Positions 35,895 through 45,081 of a DNA stretch of 64,000 nucleotides are shown here, in pieces (the stretch's first letter is position 1; each line of letters opens with the position of its first letter). Origin of the DNA: Amycolatopsis regifaucium (GTDB lineage Bacteria > Actinomycetota > Actinomycetes > Mycobacteriales > Pseudonocardiaceae); NCBI RefSeq assembly GCF_001613935.1, contig NZ_LQCI01000051.1, positions 1-64,000 on the forward strand, given 5' to 3'. Made by a program: the position numbers and the translations under genes. The notes beneath the pieces were generated by a model. The model did not search any database, was not told where the DNA came from, and was given only the letters and a program-made list of their open reading frames with translations.

Positions 35895-36509
35895 TTTCAT
35901 GCGACCCTGAACGCTTTGCGCCGTCCGAGCCAACCGACACGCGTAACTGGTTGGACGACACACCTGCGTGGCCGGATTTTGGCGTGTGTCGCCCACGTGA
36001 TCGAAGTCGTCGTCCCTCAAGTCGCGCGTGCCGGTTGTCTGCTAGTGGTAGCGAACCATGTCCGCCGATTGTCGTCGAGCGCTGGCTTCACGTTGCACGA
36101 CCTCATCAGCGAGTTCTACGGTGTCGGTACCGTCTTGAGGCGCTGAGTGACAACCTAGAGGATTTGCCACCAACTGACGCCGTCGAGTCGCGGACTACTG
36201 TGACCGGTGACGGTTGCGTCAGTGTCACTTCATCGCCGACGCCACCCGCGAAATCAACGAGAACGTCCTCCTGCGCTGATACCTATGCGAGGTGAGGCAG
36301 GAGCACCAGACACCCTCGCCGCACCGAAATCGCGTCGGCGACAGGGCGATGCCTCTTCGTGCGTACTTCCGGGCGATTCGGGGATTTGATCGTGTAACGG
36401 GCTACTTTGAGAATCGGCCTGGCAACCGGGGGCTTGGTTGCGTGCCGAGGCGGGATGGACATGCCTCTCTCGCCTTTCAATCGAGAAGCAATCACGTGAG
36501 GGAGGAAAC
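35895..36509. other. Interval without a supported gene
   Basis: Frames are short and Arg-rich. A GGAGG ribosome site for the large gene at 36510 ends the interval. Confidence 0.4.
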
Positions 36510-39251
36510 GTGTCGTTGCTCGTCACGTTTACCAGCAAGGTGCCGCTGGCCAAAAGCGGACCAGACGCCAACTATCAGGTCTGGACCTACACCGTCCAGC
36601 CGTCGTCGGGCGATCTGGCGACCGTACCGCGCATCGCGCTGGCGGTGCCTGCCGACATCGACGTCCAGGACCCGCGCCGGTATCCGGACATAGCCGCTCT
36701 GGGTGGCGCGTTCCTCGAACACGACGCCAACCTGAGCCGACAGTACGTGGGCAAGACACTGGCCACGCCCGCGATCGGGCCGCAGACCATCTCGTTCGTG
36801 GCGCCGGCCGGCCAGTCCGAGCGGGAACTACTGCTGGCCAGTGGGGCCAGCGGCAGGCCGTGGACGGTCTTGCCTTACGCCACGGCCGCCGGCAGGCCGA
36901 TAGCCAATGCGCAGGTGCTCCCGGCACCGAAGGCCGCGCCGCCGGTGACGAACGGCCGCCCCGTGCACCAGTTCGCCGGAACACTGCCTTACGCCAGCGA
37001 GGTGTTCGGCGTCTACCAGCCGCTGATGGGCTGGCGCGGCCGGCAGAACGAGCAACGCTTCACCGTCGGTGCGCTCACCCGTGACCAGCTCACCGCGTTC
37101 GCCGATGAGCACCCGCTCACCGACGCGGTGCTCTCCCCTGTCGGTCTGGTGAATCTATTCCGCGAGTACTTCTTCGAGTTCGACACATTTCTCGGTACAT
37201 CGGCGGGGCATTTGTGGCTCAGCCCCGGTGGCACCGTCGAACTCATCGAGACCAGCACGCGGCGCACGCTCACCGAGCAGACCGCCGAGCAGTCCGAGAC
37301 GATCAACCGCAAGGTCGAGGAGAGCCTGACCGACCAGAGCGACATCGCCGACGCCGTCAAGGAGTCCAACGCCAACGACACCACATTGGGTGCCAGCGCG
37401 TCGGGCGGCGGTGGCTTCGCCGGTATCTGGCACGCCGAGGGCAGCGCCTCATTCAGCAACAAGACCACGACGAACCGCTCGTCCGAGCTGACCCACAAGT
37501 ACACCCGGACCCAGAGCAGCAAGGTCTCCAGCGAGATCACCCGCAACTTCAAGACCACCTTCAAGACCATTACCGAGACCACCGACACCAACAGCCGCCG
37601 GTACGTGGTGCAGAACACCACCGACAAGCTCGTCAACTACGAACTGCGGCGCAAGATGCGCAAGGTGGGCGTGCAACTGCAGCATCTCCGCAGCCAGCTT
37701 TCCTGGCAGACGTTCTCGGGACTGTCGACCGACGCCGACGGCAAATTGACCGGTACGGCGCCCGGCCTGAGCCTGGGGATCGGGGAGACGGTCAGCGTGG
37801 TGCCCGCGCCGGACCTCACCTCGGTCAAGAAGCCGGAGCTGCAGCCGATACCCGGGCAGAAGTCGGTGGTGTATCACCTGGCGGTGCCGTTCCAGCAGAG
37901 CCACGGTGGTGGCCCCGACAACGATGACCCTTATGAGCGGTCGTCGGAGAACGGGGATCACGGCATCAACAAGCCGACCGTGGGCGACGCGAACATCATC
38001 CAGTTCTGGTTCGAGTACCCGCTGCCCGACCCGCCCAGCGGGTACCAAGTGAGCAGGATCGGCCTGCTCGATTTCCACGGCGCGGACGTCCGATTCGTCA
38101 CCGTGAACCCCGACCACGGCAAGCCGAACCCGAATGTCACACAGAACTCGTTCTCACTCCAGCTGACCTACGCCCATTTCCACGGCGCCATGAGCCTTCC
38201 CTTCGACGCGACGATCGTGTACGAACCGCTGTCCGCGACCGTGCAGGCGATCAAGGAGGCGAATGCCGCCGCGCAGGCGGACTACGACCGGTCGGTGACG
38301 TTGCTCCTGCGGAAGGCCTATGCGAACGCGGTGGCCTCGAGGCTCAAGACGGTCAGCGGAATCAAGCCGCGACCGTCCGAGGACCTGCGTACCGAGGAGC
38401 GGCAGGCCGTCTACGCCCACTTGATCCAGAAGTTGGAGTCGGTCATCCCGGACAAGCACCTGGCGTCCGAACTGATCCGCCAGATGTTCGATGTCGACCA
38501 GATGCTGTACTTCGTGGCGCCCGACTACTGGCGCCCCGGCGCCGCGGTCGGCGCCGCCGGCGCGGCGTCGCTCGGCCGGTACCCGGTGCCGCCGGCCATC
38601 TGGCTGCCCTCCGACGCGCCGGGGTACATGGACAAGCGCGACCCGCTGCTCGGCGAGACCGTGCTGAGCTGGTACTCGCACACCGCTTCGGAGAACAAGC
38701 CGGGCGCGACCGTGACGAACCCCGGGGACCCGAACAAGCCTCCGTCCGAGCAGGAGTATCGGGTCAACTACCTGGTCACCGGCGACTCGCAGCCGGCGCC
38801 GATGGGAAGTTCGCTGGGCTGGCTGATCCAGGCCGACGGCGACGCGCGGCGCAATGAGTTCCTCAACGCGGCCTGGGTCAAGGTGGTGCTGCCCATCCGA
38901 CCGGGCTTCGAGTCGGCGGCGTACGACTGGCTGAGGCAAGCCAACGTGGAAGGGACCGACAACCTTACGTTGCCCTACGCCTGGCAGGCCGGGGATCCAC
39001 CGGAATGGCAAGGCAAGCAGATCGGCGAGGTGCTGAAGCTGCTGGCCGTCGAACTGCAGGGTGCCAACACCACAATGGCCAACACGCTGGCCACCGAGAC
39101 CGTGTTCCAAACAGGCTTTGATCCTTTGGAGGGCGGATTCCGGCCCGCCGAGCCGTACCAGATCTTCGACCAGTGGATCGAGGTCCTGCCGACCGACCAG
39201 ATCGTCGCGGTCGAGGTCGAATACGACCCCAAGACCGGGCAACAGCTGTGA
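36510..39251 (+). CDS. Large protein of unknown function with a central coiled region
   Basis: 913 residues from GTG at 36510 with GGAGG seven bases upstream. No signal peptide. Residues about 265-300 form a heptad-like helix (QTAEQSETINRKVEESLTDQ), followed by a Gly/Ser amphipathic stretch (GASASGGGGFAGIWHAEGSA) and a Thr/Ser-rich helix (KYTRTQSSKVSSEITRNFKT). The rest looks globular, with beta-rich parts (DANIIQFWFEYPLPDPPSGY). It is coupled to the next gene by a GTGA overlap, so the two proteins are made together. Extracellular assembly or a toxin-like complex is possible but unproven. Confidence 0.7.
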   Translation: MSLLVTFTSKVPLAKSGPDANYQVWTYTVQPSSGDLATVPRIALAVPADIDVQDPRRYPDIAALGGAFLEHDANLSRQYVGKTLATPAIGPQTISFVAPAGQSERELLLASGASGRPWTVLPYATAAGRPIANAQVLPAPKAAPPVTNGRPVHQFAGTLPYASEVFGVYQPLMGWRGRQNEQRFTVGALTRDQLTAFADEHPLTDAVLSPVGLVNLFREYFFEFDTFLGTSAGHLWLSPGGTVELIETSTRRTLTEQTAEQSETINRKVEESLTDQSDIADAVKESNANDTTLGASASGGGGFAGIWHAEGSASFSNKTTTNRSSELTHKYTRTQSSKVSSEITRNFKTTFKTITETTDTNSRRYVVQNTTDKLVNYELRRKMRKVGVQLQHLRSQLSWQTFSGLSTDADGKLTGTAPGLSLGIGETVSVVPAPDLTSVKKPELQPIPGQKSVVYHLAVPFQQSHGGGPDNDDPYERSSENGDHGINKPTVGDANIIQFWFEYPLPDPPSGYQVSRIGLLDFHGADVRFVTVNPDHGKPNPNVTQNSFSLQLTYAHFHGAMSLPFDATIVYEPLSATVQAIKEANAAAQADYDRSVTLLLRKAYANAVASRLKTVSGIKPRPSEDLRTEERQAVYAHLIQKLESVIPDKHLASELIRQMFDVDQMLYFVAPDYWRPGAAVGAAGAASLGRYPVPPAIWLPSDAPGYMDKRDPLLGETVLSWYSHTASENKPGATVTNPGDPNKPPSEQEYRVNYLVTGDSQPAPMGSSLGWLIQADGDARRNEFLNAAWVKVVLPIRPGFESAAYDWLRQANVEGTDNLTLPYAWQAGDPPEWQGKQIGEVLKLLAVELQGANTTMANTLATETVFQTGFDPLEGGFRPAEPYQIFDQWIEVLPTDQIVAVEVEYDPKTGQQL

Positions 39252-41533
39252 CCGGCGCCCACCGGTCGGCGCCACCGGCCGCGCCTCGATGGACCGTCGT
39301 ACCCAAGCCACGCTGGCAGGACCCGGACCTCACCGGATTCTACGAGTCCGCGCACGCCGACGGGGGCCCGTACGCGGGTCTGCAGGTCCAGCTCAACCAG
39401 GCCGGGCAGGTGCTGGCGGGGTGGGCGGTGCCGCCGCCGACCGGCGTGCCGGCGGCACCGGTGCGATGCTTCGCGCCGAACGCGACCGGCCCGCGCTGGA
39501 CCAGGCGCGAGATCGCGCTGGTGTTCGTGGTCGACCTCGACGTGGCCAGGCGCGACAGGCAGGACGGCAGCGCACCGGTGTACTCGGTGACCGTGCCGCT
39601 GTCCACTCGCACCGGCCCATCGGACGCGTGGTACCCGGGTGCCGATCCCAGCGAGGTGCTGACCCGGCTGTCCTCGGGCAGCGGATCGGTGCCGGTGGGC
39701 CGATTCCGGATCTCCGGGTCCGGCGCGAAGCAGGTGCTGGAGGTCCAGTTCGAACAGGGTGCGGCGTACGAGAAACTGCTACGCCTCAACGCCGTGCCGC
39801 GAGTGCCCGCAGCCGATGGGGCCTGGACGGCGAGCCGAGGGCCGGGCAAGGACCCGTTCACCATGTGGGCTGCAACCCACGCCCGCCCTATTCCCAATGG
39901 ATACCTCGAGGACGCCGCGGCCGCGCTCGCCAACGACTGGTCGACGAGGCAGAGCCCGAAACCGCCGCCGAACACGCTCGCCGACGTCGCGTACGCCTGG
40001 TACACCTCGACCGGGCCGGTGCGGCAGGCGAGGCGGGAGACGTTCCTGAACCGGATCATCACCTGGCTTTCCGGCACCACGCCGAATCCGACATGGGCAT
40101 ACGCAGGCCGGACTCGTTCGGCGCTGCTCGAAGCGCTCGCCGCACACCGTATCGAGGCTCCCAACGAGAACGGCGCGCTGATCAGCCACAGCTACCTTCG
40201 GTTGCTCGACCAGGCGTGCGAGGAGGAACGGCAGCACTGGATGGCCAACGACCGATCGGGGGTCGACCTGTCCAAACCACTGAGTTTCGCGGCGACCAGG
40301 GCAGGCACGTTCCTGTACACGTTCTCGCTGGCCACTGGTTCGGTGATCCCGCTGCCGGACTGGGTCACCGGCAAGATCCCCGAACCTGGAAAGTTCCTCC
40401 GCATCCCGCCGGTCGTCGGCCTGACCATCGGCTTCAATCCCTTTTACATGCAGGTGAAGAAGGAGAAGGTGGAGGTCAAGACCGACAGCGAGGGCAAGCT
40501 GTCGGTCGGCAAGGACGGCAAGATCGAGTGCAAGTCGCGCAGCACGGTTTTCGACACGACGCAGACCGCGGGCTCCGGCCTGATCGGCGCCTACTTCGAC
40601 GTGGGCGGCGGCTTTCCCAGCCCCGGCGTGGACGCCAAGAGCTTCGAGCTGCTCACCACCTACGACCTGGGCAAGGACGCGTTCGACGGCGCGTCGTTCG
40701 AGCTCGGCACGATCAGCGTGGGCACGGCCGCAGGCCTGACCTGGTCGGGGCAGCTGGCCAAGTCGGTGATGTTCCACGTCTGGAAGGAAGATCCGGCGCA
40801 GCCTTACGACATCAGTACGATCGTGGAATTACCTGCAGGCATCAAAAAACCGACGGTCAAGACCAAATTGGAGTTCATCACCTCGGACGATCTGAAACCC
40901 GCGGGAAACCTGGCCGCCGCCGGCGTCGGCCGGGGCTGGTTGGTCGCCGGCGCCCACATGCCAGCGGTCACGGCAACGCCGGAAACACCCCGCCCGGTGC
41001 CGACGGCGCAGCTCGACGCGGCGGCGCGGATCGAGAGCTGTTTCACGGTCGACTCGAATCTGATATCGGACCTCGCCCGGCCCATCGGCCCGTTCACATC
41101 GCGCGCCGTATTGGAAGTCTCGCTGGCCGAGAACCGCGCTGCCCTCGTCAATCCCTTGGTACTGCGTGAAGTCATCGGCTGGGCCTCGCCTGAGGGCCGC
41201 ACGCCGGACAACCAAGACCTGTCCGCGGCGCGCGCTCAGGCCTTGGCGCAGGCGTACCAGGACGCGTTCCCTGCCGGATCGGTGCCGCCGATCGACAGGA
41301 GCCGCGTCGTCGGCTTCGGCGAGATCCCGGCCGAGACCGTGGGCAGCCTGGACGACCCGGAGACCGTACTCGGCATGGACTCCACCAACCCGGCCTTCCG
41401 CGCTGCCTACAACGCCTGGCTGCGGAGTAACCCGACGCAAACCGCCCAATGGCCAGACTGGCGGCGCGCTGAGTTGCGAATCTCGGGCCGGACGACCATC
41501 GCGGCATCCGGCCCACAGACCCCGTACAGATGA
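39248..41533 (+). CDS. Large protein with OmpA-like C-terminal domain
   Basis: 761 residues. The GTG at 39248 overlaps the upstream TGA (GTGA), the best start. The N-terminal part (WTVVPKPRWQDPDLTGFYES, YAGLQVQLNQAGQVLAGW) is beta-rich. The last 170 residues resemble an OmpA-like peptidoglycan-binding fold: IESCFTVDSNLISDLARPIG, LREVIGWASPEGRTPDNQDL, SAARAQALAQAYQDAF and VVGFGEIPAETVGS. No signal peptide or membrane segment is clear. It is the translational partner of the 36510-39251 protein. Confidence 0.7.
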   Translation: MTGAHRSAPPAAPRWTVVPKPRWQDPDLTGFYESAHADGGPYAGLQVQLNQAGQVLAGWAVPPPTGVPAAPVRCFAPNATGPRWTRREIALVFVVDLDVARRDRQDGSAPVYSVTVPLSTRTGPSDAWYPGADPSEVLTRLSSGSGSVPVGRFRISGSGAKQVLEVQFEQGAAYEKLLRLNAVPRVPAADGAWTASRGPGKDPFTMWAATHARPIPNGYLEDAAAALANDWSTRQSPKPPPNTLADVAYAWYTSTGPVRQARRETFLNRIITWLSGTTPNPTWAYAGRTRSALLEALAAHRIEAPNENGALISHSYLRLLDQACEEERQHWMANDRSGVDLSKPLSFAATRAGTFLYTFSLATGSVIPLPDWVTGKIPEPGKFLRIPPVVGLTIGFNPFYMQVKKEKVEVKTDSEGKLSVGKDGKIECKSRSTVFDTTQTAGSGLIGAYFDVGGGFPSPGVDAKSFELLTTYDLGKDAFDGASFELGTISVGTAAGLTWSGQLAKSVMFHVWKEDPAQPYDISTIVELPAGIKKPTVKTKLEFITSDDLKPAGNLAAAGVGRGWLVAGAHMPAVTATPETPRPVPTAQLDAAARIESCFTVDSNLISDLARPIGPFTSRAVLEVSLAENRAALVNPLVLREVIGWASPEGRTPDNQDLSAARAQALAQAYQDAFPAGSVPPIDRSRVVGFGEIPAETVGSLDDPETVLGMDSTNPAFRAAYNAWLRSNPTQTAQWPDWRRAELRISGRTTIAASGPQTPYR

Positions 41534-41821
41534 CCCAGCGGACACTGCTGCTTCGTCTGAGCCGCAGCATTTTCGACCGACGCAGCCGCAGAGTCTCAGC
41601 GCTCGTGACGCGTCGAAGAATGATCAAGTGTGACGACAGGCGCTAGTTGGCATCAACAGGAGATGGTTGGCACGGTCGCTGCCCGCAGTTGCAATGCCGC
41701 TGTGGCCGGACGGAATCGTAGGATGGATCTTGATGGTGAGCACGACCGCTGGGTGTAGACCGGACATGAGTGCTGGTATATCCGTGTGCGACTGCGGCTC
41801 TTGGCGACGAGGCAAGGAGGC

Positions 41822-41905
41822 CGCCACACCGCGCATAAGTGAAGTCACGTGGTCGTAGGTCCTCATGATGCCCTTCATCCCCTGCCAAGGCCGGCCCTCG
41901 GCCAC
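41822..41905 (-). pseudogene. Integrase C-terminal remnant
   Basis: The minus strand reads GMKGIMRTYDHVTSLMRGVA, the terminal tyrosine box of the same integrase type as at 33756-34679 (GPRMKGIARVYDHVTPLMRR). Only about 25 codons remain. It lies directly before the asparagine-synthetase-like gene. Confidence 0.6.
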
Positions 41906-41989
41906 TGGGTTTCCGGCACTTCGCGATTCTCACTCGGTCCGGCAATACGGGAGTTCTCGCCGCCGCCGCGCCAGTGCGACGCTGGACGG

Positions 41990-43741
41990 ATGTGCGGTAT
42001 CGCCGGTTGGGTGGATTTCGGGCGGGATCTGACGCGGGAGCGTGACACGGTCCAGGCAATGACGGACACCATGACGAAACGGGGTCCCGACGCCGGTGGG
42101 ATCTGGCTCTCCCCGCACGCCGCTCTCGGCCACCGTCGGCTGTCGATCATCGACCTCGACGGCGGTCGCCAGCCGATGGCGGCGGGTCCGGCCGTCCTCA
42201 CCTACAGCGGCGAGGTCTACAACTTCCGGGAGCTGCGGGCGGAACTCACCGGCCGTGGCCATCGGTTCGGCACCCGCAGCGACACCGAGGTCGTCCTGCG
42301 TGCCTTCCTCGAATGGGGTGAGGCGTTCGTCGACCGGCTCAACGGTATGTACGCGTTCGCGATCTGGGACGGCGACGAGTTGCTGCTGGTCCGTGACCGC
42401 ATGGGCGTCAAGCCGCTCTTCTACTTCCCCACCGCGGACGGCGTGCTCTTCGGTTCGGAGCCCAAGGCGATTCTCGCGAACCCGCTCGCCGAACGCGTCC
42501 TCGACACCGACGGCCTGCGGGATCTGCTCTCGGTGGCGAAGAACCCCGGGCACGCCGTCTTCCGCGGAATGCGCGAGCTTCCGCCGGGAAACACGCTGCG
42601 GGTGCGCCGTGACGGCATCGAGCTGCGGGAGTACTGGTCGCTCCAGGCCCGGGAGCACCCCGACGACCTCGCCACCACGATCGGCACGGTCAGGGAACTG
42701 CTCGAAGACACCGTCGCCCGCCAGCTGGTGGCGGACGTGCCGCTGTGCACGCTGCTTTCCGGCGGGCTCGACTCCAGCACGCTCACCGCCCTCGCGGCGA
42801 GGACCTCCGACGTCCGGTCCTATTCGGTCAAGGTGACCGACCAGCCGGGCGACAACCTCGACCACGTGCACGCGCGGCTGGTCGCGGACCACGTCGGCGC
42901 GCGGTACGAGGAGATCCTGCACACCACCGTCGATCTTCTCGCGCCGTCGGTGAAGGCGGCTGTGCTGACCGCGTACGACCTGCCGATCGCCAAAGGCGAC
43001 GAGCACGCTTCGCTGCACGAGCTGTTCCGGCTGGTCCGGGAGCGGTCGACGGTGGCGTTGTCCGGCGAATGCGGCGATGAGGTCTTCGGCGGTTACCGCT
43101 GGTACCGGAAGCCCGACGCGGTCTGGTCGGGCACGTTCCCGTGGGTCCACTCCGGACGGAGCCGCCACGAGGGGCTTGAACTGCTCTTCGCGCCGGACCT
43201 GATGACGAAACTCGGTTTGCGTGAATACGAACGTGACAGCCATGATTCCGCCCTCGCCGAACTGTCCACTGTGTCCGGTGAGGATCCGCTCGAAGCGCGG
43301 ATGCGCGAGGTGACCTACCTCGGGCTGACCCGGCACGCGCAGGTGCTGTTCGACCGCAAGGACCGGATGAGCATGGCGGCCGGACTGGAGGTACGCGTGC
43401 CGTTCACCGACCACCGCCTCGTCGAGTACACCTTCAACGTTCCGTGGTCGATGAAGAACTTCGACGGCCGCGAGAAGAGCCTCTTGCGTGCCGTGGGTAA
43501 GGACCTGCTCCCCGCCGAGGTACTGAGCCGCGCCAAGACACCATACCCGTCCATTGAGGACGATTCCTACGACCGCATCCTGCGCGACCGGCTGCGGAGC
43601 CTGATCCTCGCGAAGGACGAACCGCTTTCACCGTTGCTGACCGGCGAATTCCCCGAGGGGCGGCTCACCCGACCCGCGCTGGAGACCACGTTGCAGCTCA
43701 ACGACTGGCTCAAGGCCTACGACGTCCGGCTCGTGCTCTAG
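41990..43741 (+). CDS. Glutamine-dependent asparagine synthetase-like amidotransferase
   Basis: 583 residues from ATG at 41990. MCGIAGWVDFGRDL places the catalytic Cys at position 2 of the N-terminal glutaminase; RGPDAGGIW and YNFRELRAEL are typical. The synthetase half has the PP-loop LLSGGLDSSTLTALAART and LSGECGDEVFGGYRWYRKP. It hydrolyses glutamine and transfers ammonia to an ATP-activated carboxylate, usually aspartate. In biosynthetic clusters such enzymes also make amides in peptides. It converges on the YcaO-TfuA operon and may belong to it, or be a standalone asparagine enzyme. Confidence 0.85.
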   Translation: MCGIAGWVDFGRDLTRERDTVQAMTDTMTKRGPDAGGIWLSPHAALGHRRLSIIDLDGGRQPMAAGPAVLTYSGEVYNFRELRAELTGRGHRFGTRSDTEVVLRAFLEWGEAFVDRLNGMYAFAIWDGDELLLVRDRMGVKPLFYFPTADGVLFGSEPKAILANPLAERVLDTDGLRDLLSVAKNPGHAVFRGMRELPPGNTLRVRRDGIELREYWSLQAREHPDDLATTIGTVRELLEDTVARQLVADVPLCTLLSGGLDSSTLTALAARTSDVRSYSVKVTDQPGDNLDHVHARLVADHVGARYEEILHTTVDLLAPSVKAAVLTAYDLPIAKGDEHASLHELFRLVRERSTVALSGECGDEVFGGYRWYRKPDAVWSGTFPWVHSGRSRHEGLELLFAPDLMTKLGLREYERDSHDSALAELSTVSGEDPLEARMREVTYLGLTRHAQVLFDRKDRMSMAAGLEVRVPFTDHRLVEYTFNVPWSMKNFDGREKSLLRAVGKDLLPAEVLSRAKTPYPSIEDDSYDRILRDRLRSLILAKDEPLSPLLTGEFPEGRLTRPALETTLQLNDWLKAYDVRLVL

Positions 43742-43762
43742 GCCGGGTCCCGTCACGCGTCC

Positions 43763-43801
43763 CGTCCTCTGCTCGCGGAGAGGTTCCGCGAGCAGAGGAC
43801 G
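43763..43801. terminator. Bidirectional terminator
   Basis: Perfect 17-bp inverted repeat (43763-43779 with 43785-43801; CGTCCTCTGCTCGCGGA arm), 5-base loop, between the convergent asparagine-synthetase-like gene and the UDP-sugar dehydrogenase gene. Confidence 0.8.
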
Positions 43802-43812
43802 GAACGCGTGGT

Positions 43813-45072
43813 TCACAGAGCGACGACGTGGGCATCGTGGGGAACGGCACCCCTGGTGTCCAACAGCAGCCGCGCGCCGCGGGCGAGGGCGTCGACGTCG
43901 TAGGCGGTGTGCTTCTGCAGCAGGATCGTCAGATCGGCCGAGGCGAGTTCCGCCGTCAAATCGGCCGCCCGCGGTACCGATTCGCCGTGCACGCGCCAGT
44001 CCGTGACGTGCGGATCGTGGTAGACGACGTCGGCGCCCAGGTCCCGCAGCCGCACCGCCACCGGCAGCGCGGGTGACTCGCGCTGGTCGGCGATGTCGGG
44101 TTTGTAGGTCACGCCGAGTAGGAGCACCCGCGAACCGCGCAACGCCCGGCCGGATTCGTTGAGCATGTCCTGCGCCCGTTCGACGACGTAGCGCGGCATA
44201 CGCGTGTTGATCTCCTGCGCCAGTTCGACGAACCGGAACGGGTAGCCGAGGGTACGGACCTTGTACGACAGGTAGTTCGGGTCGATCGGGATACAGTGCC
44301 CGCCGACCCCCGGCCCCGGCCGGAACGACTGGAACCCGAACGGTTTCGTGGCGGCGCACGAGATGACGTCCCACAGGTCGATGCCGAGTTCGTGGCAGAA
44401 CACCGCCATCTCGTTCATCAGCGCGATGTTCACGTGCCGGTAGGTGTTCTCCAGCAGCTTCGCCATTTCGGCCTCGCGAGTGCCCTTGGCGGGTACGACG
44501 TCGTCGACGAACCGGCCGTAGAACTCCGCCACCGCGGCCGCGCACGCAGGCGTCAGCCCGCCGACGACCTTCGGGGTGTTGCGGATGCCGTAGACCGCGT
44601 TGCCGGGGTCGACCCGCTCCGGCGAGAACGCCAGGCAGAAGTCCTCCCCCGCGCGCAGCCCCGACCATTCCAGGATCGGGGCGACGACCTCTTCGGTCGT
44701 CCCGGGGTACGTGGTCGATTCCAGAATCACCAGTGTTCCCGGCTTCAGCTGACGGCTCACCGCCTCGGCGGCGGCCTTCACCGCGCCGAGGTCCGGACCG
44801 CCGTCGGACGCCAGCGGCGTCGGCACGCAGATCACGATGACGTCGGCCGAGGTGAGCACGCCTTCGTCGGTGGTCGCGGCGAACCCCGCCGCCACCATCG
44901 TCGCCACGTCCGCGTCCGGGATGTCGTCCACATGCGACAGTCCGGTGTTGAGCGCGGCGACGACGCGCTCGTTCTGGTCCAGCCCGGCGACGGTGAGTCC
45001 GGCGCGGACGGCTTCCCTGGCCAACGGCAGTCCCACGTACCCCAGGCCGATGACGGCGAGATCCTTTTGCAC
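43813..45072 (-). CDS. UDP-sugar 6-dehydrogenase (UDP-glucose/UDP-ManNAc type)
   Basis: 419 residues. NAD-binding start LAVIGLGYVGLPLAREAV; ICVPTPLASDGGPDL; STTYPGTTEEVV; the catalytic Cys lies in PGVGGHCIPIDPNYLSYKV; LLGVTYKPDIADQRESPALP in the C-terminal domain. The enzyme oxidises the C6 alcohol of a UDP-sugar to a uronic acid. It is the last gene of the operon, nine bases after the MFS gene, and could supply a UDP-uronate for the two glycosyltransferases of the same operon. The substrate cannot be told from sequence. Confidence 0.8.
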   Translation of the reverse strand: MQKDLAVIGLGYVGLPLAREAVRAGLTVAGLDQNERVVAALNTGLSHVDDIPDADVATMVAAGFAATTDEGVLTSADVIVICVPTPLASDGGPDLGAVKAAAEAVSRQLKPGTLVILESTTYPGTTEEVVAPILEWSGLRAGEDFCLAFSPERVDPGNAVYGIRNTPKVVGGLTPACAAAVAEFYGRFVDDVVPAKGTREAEMAKLLENTYRHVNIALMNEMAVFCHELGIDLWDVISCAATKPFGFQSFRPGPGVGGHCIPIDPNYLSYKVRTLGYPFRFVELAQEINTRMPRYVVERAQDMLNESGRALRGSRVLLLGVTYKPDIADQRESPALPVAVRLRDLGADVVYHDPHVTDWRVHGESVPRAADLTAELASADLTILLQKHTAYDVDALARGARLLLDTRGAVPHDAHVVAL

Positions 45073-45081
45073 GAGTGCCTC

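Noticed and set aside
41990..43741. Lasso peptide cyclase
   Set aside because: Asparagine-synthetase-like lasso cyclases lack the N-terminal Cys glutaminase; here MCGIAGW is intact and no lasso protease or precursor is nearby.
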